Source: Chrysoperla carnea (lineage: Eukaryota > Arthropoda > Insecta > Neuroptera > Chrysopidae). Taken from it: 64,000 bases of DNA. Both the position numbers and the translations under genes were made by a program. The stretch is from contig NC_058338.1 in the NCBI RefSeq assembly GCF_905475395.1, positions 99,123,435 to 99,187,434 of the forward strand. Direction: 5' to 3'. Shown here piece after piece: positions 1 to 10,499 of this stretch. The first letter of the stretch is position 1, and the number at the start of each line of letters is the position of its first letter. The notes under the pieces are model-generated. The model was not told where the DNA came from and made no database searches. It worked only from the letters and a program-made list of their open reading frames with translations.

Positions 1-800
1 AAGTTATTTATTTATTTATAGGGAGCATTTTTTACATTTAAAATTTTGTTCTTTATCTAATAATTTACAAGATAGGTCCTACGGACCCAAGACCCAATTG
101 ACCTATGTTGCTCATTTACGAAATTGATCTCACTTTTTACGTCCACAGCACGCTATAAATATTTCAGCTTGATATCTTTTTTCGTTTTTGAGTAATCGTG
201 ATGACAGACGAACAGACGACAGACAGACAACCGAAAATGGACTATTTAGGTTTATTTATGAACACCTATACCAAAATTTTGATCATAGCATCAATATTTT
301 TAAGCGTTACAAGCTTGGGACTAAACTCAGTATATCTTGGTATACTTAATATACATGCTATAAAAATTGTAAAGACATAAATTGTAGAAAATTGTAGGAT
401 TTTTATACCATGTATATATGAAATATACATAGTATATTAAGTTTAGTCCCAAGTTTGTAACGCTTAAAAATATTAATGCTACAAAAAAAATTTTGGTATA
501 GTTGTTCATAGAATCATGTAATTAGTCAATTTCCGGTTGTCTGCCTGTCTGTCTCAAATCGAAATAACGAAAAGAGATATCAAGCAGAATTTTTTATGGC
601 GTGCTGGGGACGTAAAAAGAGAGGTGAAATTCGTAAATGAGCAACATAGGTCAATTGAGTCTTGGGTCCGTAGGACCCATCTTGTAAACCGTTAGAGATA
701 GAACAATGGTTTAAGTGTAAAAAATGTTCCTTATAAAAAAATAAATAACTTTTGTTTGAAACATTTTTTAGTAAACATCACTGTTTACCCGTGAGAGTGC
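1..800. repeat. foldback repeat, family FB-A copy 1 (left end outside window)
   Basis: Two arms of about 340 bp (about 1-345 and 405-745) are inverted copies of each other around a short AT-rich centre near 370. Each arm carries the same landmarks: a polypurine GACAGAC stretch, a conserved GCGTTACAAACTTGGGACT-like segment, and a TCCTACGGACCCAAGA-like segment. The right end carries the hairpin GTAAACATCACTGTTTAC at about 771-788. Related copies occur near 22.5-23.5, 42.3-42.9, 58.1-58.5, 60.9-61.25 and 63.0-63.3 kb. Short open frames inside it are repeat noise, not genes. Confidence 0.85.
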
Positions 801-998
801 AAATTGTCTAGTATGTATCATATAGATATATCAGTTATATATGTGTGACATGTATGTATGTGTAATGATTAAATTAACTCAGTCAATTTTTTGGTTTCAC
901 TTGTTTAATTTTGTATGTATATATTTTCCTCGTAAAAAATGTCTCAAAAAGGAGATATTGTCAAAAAACTGCTTTTCAATGAGATTTTTTCAATATAG

Positions 999-1116
999 CG
1001 GCGCGGGCGGCAAAGCTAGCCAAGTGGAAATTCGAAAAGAACACCTCCAAACTATAAAATCACCCTTCTTCAAAACTCCCGGAAAACTACCAGATGACTA
1101 TACTACTAATAATTAA
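999..1116 (+). CDS. probable terminal exon of an unidentified gene whose earlier exons lie left of the window
   Basis: A pyrimidine-rich tract ending in CAATATAG is followed by an open frame rich in C and G at third positions, unlike the surrounding AT-rich DNA. It starts in phase 2 and ends in TAA at 1114-1116. It encodes about 39 residues, basic in the middle (VEIRKEHLQTIK) and ending with SPFFKTPGKLPDDYTTNN. I do not recognise the protein. The base composition, the acceptor and the in-frame stop favour a real last exon. No earlier exon is visible between position 1 and the acceptor, where foldback DNA lies, so the preceding intron would extend beyond the window. It could instead be a retained fragment of a dead gene. 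Confidence 0.4.
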
Positions 1117-1431
1117 CAAAAGATTTTATTAATACAAAAAAATAGGCAAAAGTATATTAATCAGTATATTGTCATCAATTTAAAATTTTAAAAAAATTAT
1201 TGATTTAAAATTGGCAGCAGATACTTTGTTCTATGCATTTTGCATGGGACAGAGTAAAAGGGGCAATGAGACTCCCTTCCACTTTCATAACAACCTTAAA
1301 GGACTAATTTTACTATTTCAAACCTAGCCTAATGCAATTGCAATCCAAAAAAACAATTAAACACTTTTTGTTACTTTTCTCTGACAGTATAACAAACAGT
1401 TCTCCGATATGTATAACATTTCCGGTTCCCA
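1117..1431. other. intergenic, shared 3' flank
   Basis: AT-rich DNA between the possible terminal exon and the converging zinc-finger gene. The only signal is a TTTATT at about 1124, which reads AATAAA on the minus strand and could be a distal poly(A) signal for the zinc-finger gene. Nothing else is recognisable. Confidence 0.4.
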
Positions 1432-2748
1432 TTAAACAGAATGAACTATTGGCTGAATAATTTTATGAAATACACGTTTATGTTCGACTAAAGTACTTTG
1501 ATACGTATAATTTTTATGGCAGACATCGCACGAATATCGTTTATCACCCATATGAACTTTTTGATGTTTCACCAAATTATGATGTTGATTAAACGCCTTT
1601 TTACAAATATCACACGTATGAGGTTTTTCTCCTGTATGAATTTTTTTATGTCCACTTAAATTTCCATATGTTGCAAACTTTTTATCGCATATTTCACAAG
1701 AAAATGGTTTTTCACCCGTATGAGTTCTTGTATGAGCGACTAATGTACTCTGCTGTGCAAATGTTTTACTACAATATTCACATGCAAATGGTCGTTCACC
1801 GGTGTGTGTTCTCCTATGATCAACTAGACTGCTCATTTGTGTAAATGTTTTCTCACAAGTTTCACAAGAAAATGGCTTTTCACCTTTATGAAGTCGCTTA
1901 TGTTGCTTTAAATGACTTTGTTGGCTAAATGTTTTATTGCAAATGTTACATATGTACGGTTTTTCATCGGTGTGAATTCGTTTATGCCGAATTAAATGAT
2001 TTTGTCGACTGAATAATTTATCACAAACATCACAAGAAAATGATTTTTCTCCACTATGAGTTCGTTTATGTTGAGTCAAATTACCTTGTTGGTTAAATGT
2101 TTTATCGCATTCATCACAAGAAAATGGCTTTTCTCCGGTGTGAATACGTTTGTGTTTGTTTAAAGTGCTTTTATCATAAAAAGTTTTTTCACAAAAATCA
2201 CATGAAAAATTCTTTTCTTCACTTTTCTTAGAATCATCGTCACTTGACTCGCTTGATGATTTCTCTTCGATGTGTATTTTTTTATGTTTAATTAAGTGTT
2301 TTTCTCGTTTGAATGTTTCATCACAATCATCGCATGAAAATGATTTTTCTTCTTTGTGAGTTTTTTTATGTTTAGTTAAATTGCTTTGTTGATTGAATGT
2401 TTTATCACACATATCGCAGGAAAATGATTTTTCTCCCGTGTGAACACGTTTATGTTTATTTAAAGTGCTTTGATCGTAAAAGGTTTTATCACATGTGTCA
2501 CAAGAAAATTCACTATGAGATTTTTTACGACGCTTTTTTCCTTTTTTAGAATGTTTTTCATCAGTATGAAAATCTTTGTGTTCAATTAAATCATCTTCTG
2601 ACGTAAAAATTTCGTTACAGAGATTACATGAATATGGTTTTTCGTCTAACTCTTCTTTTATAAAAATTTCTGTTTGCAAGTAGTCTTCGATTTTAATGTT
2701 TTCTTCATTGGTTGATAGAGGGTCATCTCGGCTTGAAATATTTGACAT
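1432..2748 (-). CDS. C2H2 zinc-finger protein with 13 fingers
   Basis: One uninterrupted 438-residue frame. Residues 1-38 are acidic and contain two psi-K-x-E sumoylation-type motifs (IKIE at 18-21, IKEE at 30-33). Finger 1 is at 39-61, a basic nuclear-localisation-like stretch at 68-76, fingers 2-4 at 81-159, a serine/acidic linker at 163-180, and fingers 5-13 at 181-428. Most linkers are TGEKP-like; all Cys2His2 ligands are present, and the last finger has four residues between its histidines. Fingers 2-4 and 5-7 are near-identical blocks exactly 100 residues apart, so they arose by internal duplication. Such proteins are nuclear DNA-binding regulators; the target cannot be read from the sequence. 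The start at 2748 is the first ATG after an AT-rich leader. The lack of introns could reflect retroposition or a compact gene. No orthologue is assigned. Confidence 0.9.
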   Translation of the reverse strand: MSNISSRDDPLSTNEENIKIEDYLQTEIFIKEELDEKPYSCNLCNEIFTSEDDLIEHKDFHTDEKHSKKGKKRRKKSHSEFSCDTCDKTFYDQSTLNKHKRVHTGEKSFSCDMCDKTFNQQSNLTKHKKTHKEEKSFSCDDCDETFKREKHLIKHKKIHIEEKSSSESSDDDSKKSEEKNFSCDFCEKTFYDKSTLNKHKRIHTGEKPFSCDECDKTFNQQGNLTQHKRTHSGEKSFSCDVCDKLFSRQNHLIRHKRIHTDEKPYICNICNKTFSQQSHLKQHKRLHKGEKPFSCETCEKTFTQMSSLVDHRRTHTGERPFACEYCSKTFAQQSTLVAHTRTHTGEKPFSCEICDKKFATYGNLSGHKKIHTGEKPHTCDICKKAFNQHHNLVKHQKVHMGDKRYSCDVCHKNYTYQSTLVEHKRVFHKIIQPIVHSV

Positions 2749-3396
2749 TATTCACGAAATCACTCGTGGTTGTTTCAAATAAATAACAAATGCTATATTG
2801 TACCGATAATCGAAATTAAATTTGTTTTTAGGTTTTTATACACGATAAATTAATTGATTTATGAAAAATAACAAATAGACGCCCACTGAATTTCTGGCAT
2901 TTTATTACTTGATCGGCGAACGGCAATATTGCCAACATAAAACTTGTGTATGTCATTAGTCCGCGTCTATCACAGACTAGTAATAAAAAATAGACCAACG
3001 ATACATTTTTTTGATTACCTTATCCGATTATATTTTTAAGATCGCAGCGCCGCGATAGTAAAAAATGCCCTTATAAGGTCACCCAGCTGATCATTTTCCT
3101 TGAATAAAAGGATTGTAGAGCGATTATAAAATTTTTCGTATAAATTAGAATAGGTAGTAGTTTTTTCGCATAAACTGCGTGTTTATCGTTAATTAACTTA
3201 GTGTATTTTTCATTTATAAACTTAGTGTATTTTTCGTTCATAAACTTAGTGTTTTTATAATAATATTTTTAAATTTATCTAAGAATAATAACAAACAGAC
3301 TTACATTCTGGATGCTTTTGATTTTCAAAAAAAATTTTCGATTGCAAAACAAAGCAAAAATAATATATACAAATATGGTCTACCTAAATTATTTAG
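2749..3396. other. intergenic, 5' flank of the zinc-finger gene
   Basis: AT-rich region expected to hold the minus-strand promoter of the zinc-finger gene. No TATA box is convincing. A short imperfect tandem repeat (AACTTAGTGTATTTTTCGTT type) occurs three times at about 3197-3250. Confidence 0.5.
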
Positions 3397-4050
3397 GGTA
3401 TGTTCCGATATACACTGAGGCCACTGTAAGATATGATATTTATTCAATATACTGTGAAGCCGTTCCTTGTTAGTCAGCTATACTGGTTACTGGCTAAAAT
3501 GGAACGCAGTTCAGTTTACTGTTACTCCGTTTTTTGACACCGTTGTCAAACTAAAATAATTTTCATTAAAAAGTTCTCTGTTCAACGAAATAAATTATTG
3601 TTTGAATATTGTTATAGTTAGATATTTGATGAATATTTGTAATATATTCAAGATAAGTTGAAAAAGTTAAATTTTTTTTACTTATAATAAAAATTAATGA
3701 ATTTTTATTTAGTTAAAATGTTATATTTTCATTTAACATGAATGTAATGCCTAAATTTTTTATTAATCAAACAATTTTACTTAACATTTTATAATTATGA
3801 TAAATAATTTGTATTAATAATTGAGGCGAAATATTATAAAACTGGTGCTATATGAATTTGATCACGTGACCAAAGCACTGACAGTACTTTACCTCTAAAA
3901 CACAGTACAAAAATGGCGGTGATTCATGACGTTTCATAACGTCCTTAATTTTACTTAGAGAACTGCGGCAATGTACTGGTATTTCGCAACAAACTAATTT
4001 TGCTCCAGTAAGAGCACTGAATAGTGCTCGCAGTGTATATCAGAACGCAA
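3397..4050. mobile_element. MITE-like element with imperfect terminal inverted repeats
   Basis: The left end (about 3400-3422) contains TGTTCCGATATACACTG. The right end (about 4026-4048) contains its inverse, CAGTGTATATCAGAACG, so about 20 bp are inverted with one or two mismatches. The interior is noncoding. The superfamily and target duplication are unclear. Confidence 0.55.
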
Positions 4051-4494
4051 AATATATTATGGCGTAACCGTACGTCTGTATGATGTTCTATGTCTTTAAA
4101 GTGACCCATAAAAAGGTTCTAATTAAAATCGGTAGATATAGTCTTCCTTAGTAGGATTGACCAATTGGGTTTATTTTTATAATTACCAATATTTTTAATT
4201 ACCTAATTACTTTTTATGATTTGGTACAATCAATAAGCCGGGAAAAAGTGGGGAAACAGAACATAATCAAATTTGTGTAATGAAAAAAATGAACTGTCTA
4301 TACTCAAATACTTATACGAATTTTTATTGTTAACTTTTTTTACTACATACAAATATAATATAATTCACAATACTTTTATTTTAATATTATCCTGATAGAT
4401 GATAAAACTTGACTCATTCTGTAGTTAACTTGAAGAGTTTGTATTGCAATCTGGCGGTATTGCACACTGTGCTTTGTTTATATAGTTACAATCA
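4051..4494. other. intergenic, nothing recognised
   Basis: AT-rich DNA without coding potential or clear repeat structure. Confidence 0.5.
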
Positions 4495-4640
4495 ATTGTT
4501 ACCGTTAGAATTTGCCGTCTAGCAAATTCTAGAACTGTCACGTATGTTCTATTGCATATATTTTAATTGTAATTGTTACCGTACAGTCTAGCAAATTATT
4601 GAAGTGTCACGTATGTTCTATTGCATATATTTTACTTGTA
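4495..4640. repeat. tandem duplication, unit about 70-77 bp, two copies
   Basis: Copies at 4495-4571 and 4572-4640 both run from ATTGTTACCGT through TCTAGCAAATT and TGTCACGTATGTTCTATTGC to a TTTGTA-like end. The second copy has lost about 8 bp. Confidence 0.8.
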
Positions 4641-4744
4641 TATGTTTTCTATCTCTGTTTAAGTAATATACAACGATATTGTTTGTTTCTTTTTAGAATT
4701 GTCCAGAGATTATTTATACTGTCATTAAACTTCTTTAACGTGTC

Positions 4745-4945
4745 TATAGGACCCCAAGGAACATTCAGCCAACTTAACTTACTCAGAAAAGGGCATAGAG
4801 CCCCAGCGGGCTTAAAATTGTCATCTGAAAGATATTTTTGGCCGCTGAATACGAATCCAATGTCAGATTACACAAAATCTGTCTGGTATTCCAAAAATGT
4901 TGCCATTTTTGACCCGAAAGTTTCCTTTGTTAACTTCCCACTATA
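4745..4945. repeat. dispersed repeat flanking the R1 element, inverted copy at 10.8-10.99 kb
   Basis: The segment with GAACATTCAGCCAACTTAAC, the GGGCATAGAGCCCCAGCGGG stretch and TGTCAGATTACAC recurs in reverse orientation at about 10800-10990, and partially in forward orientation at about 10510-10620. Together the copies bracket the R1-clade retrotransposon. It ends in a small AACTTCC/GGAAGTT hairpin at about 4932-4952. Confidence 0.75.
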
Positions 4946-5099
4946 GGAAGTTATTGTAATAGGTCCGACTTTCGAAATCAAAATTTTCAACATATCTTTA
5001 AGTTAGGACAAGGCATTAACACCAGCTTCACTCGACAACATTGATTCAACTATGGTCTCTGGTTGAATTATCTTCTTCAGGATCATCTCCAGCTCATCT

Positions 5100-7826
5100 C
5101 ATAAAATCGTGGACACTTAAAGAAAACGCGCTCTGCATCTTCATTGACTCCTTGGCAGGACGAGCACTCTGATGAATCATCATGCTTTACACGGTGCAGA
5201 TAAGTCCGAAAGCAGCCATGACCTGATATCATCTGTGTAATATAGCTGTTGACCTCGCCATGACTCCGGTTCAGCCAGACATCAATCCTTGGAATGAGGC
5301 GGTGCGTCCATCTACCATTCTCTGCGACATCCCACTGTAGTTGCTTCTGACCTGAGTTCCTCAGGGACTCAGTGTGGTTGACCTCTTTCCTTGGTAAAGG
5401 TTCCGTCTTTCCTCAGCTAGTGGCAGAGTTCCGGAAATGACACACACTGCTTCTTCTGATACCGTGCAAAATGCATTGGCTACTCTTACAGCGATCAGTC
5501 GATATACTGTACCAGCCTTTCTCCACGATTCTTGCAACTTCAGTGCGTCTGCCCAAATGGATATTCCATATGTGACCAACGATGTGACAACTGATGATAG
5601 AAGTAGTCTTCTGCTCTGCTTTGGACCGCCGACGATTGGCATCATCCGTGCTAGGCTATCTCTCACGACTGACGCTTTGGCACTCACGTGTTCAACCTGC
5701 TTTTTGAAATTAAGTCGGGCATCAATCAACACTCCCAAATATCGAATATAAGGTTGTGATGTGATTTCTTGATCACCGACTTTCAGTGTGTTTGTTTCCG
5801 TCAATTTCTGCTGGTGATTAGCACTGCTTCTGTCTTCTGTTTTGTCAGTTGTAAGTTCATGGAATCCATCCACTGGTTGACCTGCTCAAAGGTGATGCCG
5901 AACATAATGTTAATCTCGTCAAGATGTTTGGCGACGATCACTACGGCTACATCAGCCGCATACACTACCAATTTGACGTTTCTTGACAGTTTCACTCTTA
6001 ATAGTCCATCGTACATGATATTCCACAGAAGTGGACCAAGAACAGAACCCTGTGGAACACCTCCGGTAATGTCGTACTCTTTTTGACCGTCGTTCGTGTC
6101 ATACTTTAGGGCTCTATTTGTAAAATAGCTAGCCACTATCCTACGCAGGTATCCTGGCACGTTTTTTTCTTGGAGAGCTTGCATAATGCAGTCCCAATTA
6201 GCGGAATTAAAGGAATTTCTGATGTCTAACGTCGCCACCAGGCAGTATTTTTTCGTACCACCCTTCCATCTTGTCCCTGCAATTACCTCCTTAGCCATGG
6301 TAGCAACCAGATTGATCGCGTCCAAGGTTGATCGCCCTTTTCGGAATCCATATTGATTATCCGCCAGGACCGGTTCCACAAATACTTTTATCCTTTGATG
6401 AATTATACGCTCTAAAATCTTATCTGCTGTATCTAACATGCAGAGTGGACGGTAAGACGACGGCTCTCCTGGTGGTTTCTTTCCTTTAGGAAGTAGGACT
6501 AGTCGTTGCTTTTCCATTTCTATGGGAATGTTCCTTCTTTAAGGCAGGTGTTGTAAGCGTCTAGGAACAATGCCGGTGCTGCCTTTATGATGGTTTTCAA
6601 GGCAATATTAGGAATTCCGTCCAATCCCGGCGCTTTATTGTTTCCTACACGGTTACAGGCCTCCAGCAGTTCCTCTTCAGTGACAGGTGGAATGCCACCC
6701 AGTTCGCCTGGCGCTAACTGATAATCGAAACTACGTTGCTGTGGAAACAGTGCAGTAACGAAGGAGTTGAGGACACATAGATGATGGCATTTGTTGTTTC
6801 TTTAGGTGGGTCTTGACCACCTTATAAGGCCTACCCCACTTCCTCCTCTTCCCAGAATCTTCTTTTGCTCTCTTTGATGGCTTTATTCAGTTCTCGACAA
6901 GCCTCTTTGTATTCTGCGATCAGCTCCGATGAGTTGGGCCGTTGATAGCCGCTGAGAGATTCTTCTCTTCTTATGACACCTTTACGGAGGACGCTGATGT
7001 GATCGGTCCACCAGTGCACCGAAGGTCTTGATTTTCTACCTCGTTTACGAGGCATACTGGTATCACAAGCATGTGTTACTCTTCTCGTCAGGTCCTTAGT
7101 CTTTTCTTCCGCACATCCAGTGTTGATCACTAGCGAGGGCTATTAGCAATACTTCTGGGTCAAAAGATTTCACCCTCCAACCAACGATGTTAGATTGCTT
7201 GATTGGTCTCTCAGGTTCTGGTCGCTTGATATTTCCCAGAGTATTGCATGATGGTCACTAGCAGTGTAGATGCCCAACACCTTCCAGTTGTAGTTACCTT
7301 TAGCCAGGCTATAACTGACAAAAGTGAGGTCTACAATCGAGCTTGCTTCACCTTTGGTGTAGGTCGGCGTGTCACCACTGTTGAGCAGAACTACATCTAT
7401 TGTAGTAAAGGCCTCCAGTAGTGCTTTTCCTCTTGCGTTGGTATGTTTGCTACCCCAGTCGACTGCCCAGGAGTTGATGTCTCCGGCTATTGCTACTTGG
7501 TGATACCGCTTCCCGTCCTCGGTTAGTCGGTCCAGGAAATCAGTGAAGTCAACAATGGATAGGCTAGGTAGTGCGTAGCAGCTATAGAAGCGAACGCCCT
7601 CTACTGATGCTGCTTCAAAGCCGGAATTGATATTGCCGACTATGTTCTGAAAAGGAAGCTTGGCACAGGACCAGATGACAGCTTTGGTTGTGCTGTCAGA
7701 TTCCAAGGGTTGGGTACTCAGGTGTTTATATGGCTCTGCTATCAGCAGTAAGTCAAGCTCTAGTTCGCGCACCGTCTGCATGAGCAGGTCATGCGCAGCC
7801 TCACAATGATTGAGGTTTAGCTGCAG
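5100..7826 (-). pseudogene. R1-type ORF2: endonuclease and reverse transcriptase, broken
   Basis: The endonuclease (about 7826-7170) keeps LNLNHC, IAEPY, AGDINSW and the SDHH motif. After a disrupted linker (7130-6520, including a KAPGLDGIPN-like RT start near 6640), the RT follows at 6517-5801 with NQYGFRKGRS, LDIRNSFNSANW and GVPQGSVLGPLLW. The catalytic box reads VVYAADVAVV, so the usual YADD has lost its first aspartate. A frameshift near 5830 moves the frame to 5873-5361, and another near 5380 precedes a C-terminal zinc-like region (about 5320-5100) with CSSC and a KCPRF box. The family nicks chromosomal DNA and primes reverse transcription there; this copy should do neither in its present state. 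Confidence 0.88.
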
Positions 7827-7830
7827 TATC

Positions 7831-9226
7831 TTATGTTCTTTTGTTTGTCATCCTCTGAAGCGTTTCTTGGAATACCGGGCATTTATGATTGCCGGCATTG
7901 TGAGCAGCATTCTCTGCACTCTGATTCTCAGCACATAATGCAAATTTGGCTGGATTTTTACAATCAGCGATCTTGTGCCCTTTTTGTCCGCACCTGATAC
8001 AAAGGTTAAACCGGTTCACTTTGCTTTTGCACTGGAATCCATGATGTCCAAAATGCCAGCATTTGAAGTACTGGGTTGGTCTCTTTGTTGCTTTGATTCG
8101 GCAGTTGACCCAACCGATTCGGATTTTACTGTCTCCGTCTAGTAATTTCTGCGCAGTGGTTGCTGGCAGCGTGACTGTGGCAATCTGGGTACCTCTATAT
8201 GCTTTACGGATCTTGATTGCTTCCAGTGGTATTCACAGACGTCGCCAACTTTCTTTTTCAGTGCTGTACGGACACCACCCTTCGTTGTGATGTCATCAAC
8301 ATCATGAATCTCGACGATCTCCTGAGGACCTTTGCTGATTACCTGAGCGTCCTCTTTGAGAATGCCCGCAATGGCCTTCTGCAACGCTTGGCCTTTGTCT
8401 GTACTCTTTTTTGAGAGCGTGATGAGCTTGTTGCAGCTCTGGGTCTTCGATATCTTTTCCACAAAAGAGCTAGCCTGGTCATCCTTCACTTCAGTTTTTA
8501 TCCGCCGCAGAATATCAGCGTACTTCTCCTTCTCGACTGGGCGGACAATGATAGCGTCTGGCCTGATCCATTTCCGCGGTTTCTTTCGCTTGGGCTCAGG
8601 TCGGGCCTCTTTTATCAGCTGATTTGAAAGCTGCTCTTTTCTCTGCCTTTTTAGTTTTTTCTTAGACTGTACTCTTTTCCAAGAAGACGCAGTTTTATGT
8701 TCGTCACTTTGCACTGCCGCTTCTTTCGGAGGGTTTTTTTCTGATCCTATTTCTTCGTGACTTGGCTGATCATTGGCTCGGGAGAGGATCGATCTTTTCT
8801 CTTACTCGACTTGCTGTTAGTTTCGTTATGGTCTTCAGCGACTGATTCACCGTCACCTTCGGCTCCAGTGTCCATTGCTTCTTCTGGTATAACAGCAGCT
8901 CCACTCTTTTTCTCTGGTGCAGTGCTCTTCGGTGTTACACACAGAGAGCGCTGCTGTAATTCCTGGCACTCTTGATCCAGAGTTTTAAACCTTCTTATGG
9001 CGGTGGCAATAACGGTTATTCTGGTCTTTATCTCCTTGTGGACATTTATTTTGGGTTGAACAAACTCATGCAGCTCATTGGTAAGCTTCTCGATATGTTC
9101 TAAAGCTTGCGTCCTCTTCATTTCAGCACTGCCTTCTAGTGTTGCTTGCTGGGCATGATGTCCGTTTATATCTTTATCCACACTGTCGGCACGAGTGGCT
9201 AAAATTGGATCTCCAAGATGCACCAA
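7831..9226 (-). pseudogene. R1-type ORF1: gag-like nucleic-acid-binding protein, broken
   Basis: The frames 9226-8747, 8714-8139 and the stretch ending at 7831 form one degraded gag. The N-terminal part is charged with a coiled-coil-like segment, followed by a lysine/arginine-rich stretch (about 8660-8560). The C-terminal part has CCHC knuckles, including CFKCWHFGHHGFQC-type and CIRCGQKGHKIADC, near 8060-7930. One frameshift at about 8225 breaks the link to the knuckles, and a stop separates the first two parts. The ORF1 stop overlaps the start of ORF2, as is common in R1 relatives. Such proteins bind element RNA. Confidence 0.82.
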
Positions 9227-9276
9227 GGCATTTTCTTCTTTATGTGTACACGACCTTTGCGATTGAATCGAGGTGT

Positions 9277-9300
9277 ATGTGTGTGTGTGTGTGTGTGCGT
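9277..9300. repeat. (GT)n microsatellite
   Basis: About 12 GT units, interrupted once, next to the 5' end of the R1-clade element. Confidence 0.9.
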
Positions 9301-9462
9301 ACGTACATACTTCGTCGTCGATATCGTGCGAACAAAAAATGATATCGACTTCGAGGTATCGATCGAAGCGTATCTAAGGCAGTATGATCTGAAAAGAATT
9401 TCATAACATTCCACCGAGTCGTTTCCAGTTGGTTGTTTTTATTTTTTTTATAACTTCGTGAT

Positions 9463-10450
9463 TGTGACTGGAAGTTAGCAAAATGATTTTCGAATTTAAA
9501 AAAAACAAAAGTTGTGATAGAATGCGATAGAGTTGTGCTACAATGTGCCGTCGAGAAAATTGGGAAATTCAGAAAAATACAGAAATGGCAACCAAAAATA
9601 GTTTTTTTGTCAGCTGGGCGATTTCGTTTTTTTTTTTTTTAAATACTGGATATAATTGTGCTAGGGTTGTGCTACAATGTGCTGCCGAGAAAATTGGAAA
9701 ATTCCGAAAAATATAGATATGGCAGCCAAAATTGATTTTTTTGTGATGGGAAGTTAGCAGGATGATATTCGAATTTTAAAAAATCAAAAGTTGTGCTAAA
9801 ATGTACTAGAGTTGTGTTACAGTGTGCCGTCAAGAAAATTGGAAAATTCGGAAAAATGTAGGAATGGCAGCCAAAAATTTAATTTTTCTTGGTGGAAGTT
9901 AGCAGGATGATTTTGGAATTTAAAAAAAATCAAAAGTTGTGCTATAATGTGATAGAGTTGTGCTAAGCCAAAAACACATTTTGCGTTAGCAAGGTGAATT
10001 CGTTTTTTCGAAAAAAATGCACCAGAAATTTGTACGGTGTTTTTGGATACTAACTCTGCATATGTATTTCAACGACGTACTGAAATAATGTAGGGCTTCG
10101 GAAATTGACTTCTGTTCGGTATTTATGTAATTCGAATACCTCTTCAGTAATACCGCAATAGTATCCAGCAATGCCGTACAAATTTCTGGTGCAGGTAATG
10201 ATCTGTATAATTATTCATAGTAATGAATTATTTTGTAAAATATGATTTCTATTTTTGGATGTCATTTCTGTATTTTTATGAATTTTCAAATTTTCTCGAC
10301 GACACATTGTAGCACAACTCTAGCACAATTTTACCCAATATTTTTTTTTCGAAAAAACGAAATCACCCTTTTCGACGGCACATTTTAGCACAGGTTTTTT
10401 TTTTTGAATTCGATAATCACCCTGCTAATTTCCAGCACATCACTTTTGGC
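9463..10450. repeat. tandem array that turns into an inverted array
   Basis: Units of about 150 bp recur from about 9465, 9750 and 9890, each with GGAAGTTAGCA, AGTTGTGCTA, a TGTGCCGTCGAGAAAATTGG-like segment and ATGGCAGCCAAAA. From about 10190 the same motifs run in the opposite direction, for example CTCGACGACACATTGTAGCA near 10296. The turn-round is a hairpin whose arms, GCACCAGAAATTTGTACGG at 10019 and its inverse at about 10175-10193, enclose about 140 bp. Noncoding. Confidence 0.8.
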
Positions 10451-10499
10451 CAAAAATTTCACTTTTTGGCACAAAAACTGCAAGTTAAGTATTTATCGT

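Larger units (their letters stand above)
4985..9230 (-). mobile_element. R1-clade non-LTR retrotransposon, near full length but inactive
   Basis: Read on the minus strand, the element has a gag-like ORF1 ending in CCHC knuckles, then an ORF2 with an apurinic-type endonuclease, a reverse transcriptase and a C-terminal CCHC-like tail. No RNase H is visible. This order and the K-I-L-Q-L-N-L-N-H-C opening of ORF2 fit the R1 clade of insects. Several frameshifts and a changed RT active site show it is dead. The exact 5' end (near the GT microsatellite at 9277) and 3' end (near 4985) are not sharply defined, and no target duplication was found. Confidence 0.85.

Noticed and set aside
4599..4946. 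115-codon plus-strand frame
   Set aside because: Spans a tandem duplication and a dispersed repeat; the sequence has no family pattern.
9139..9414. frames across the GT microsatellite on both strands
   Set aside because: Open only because the dinucleotide repeat has no stop codons.
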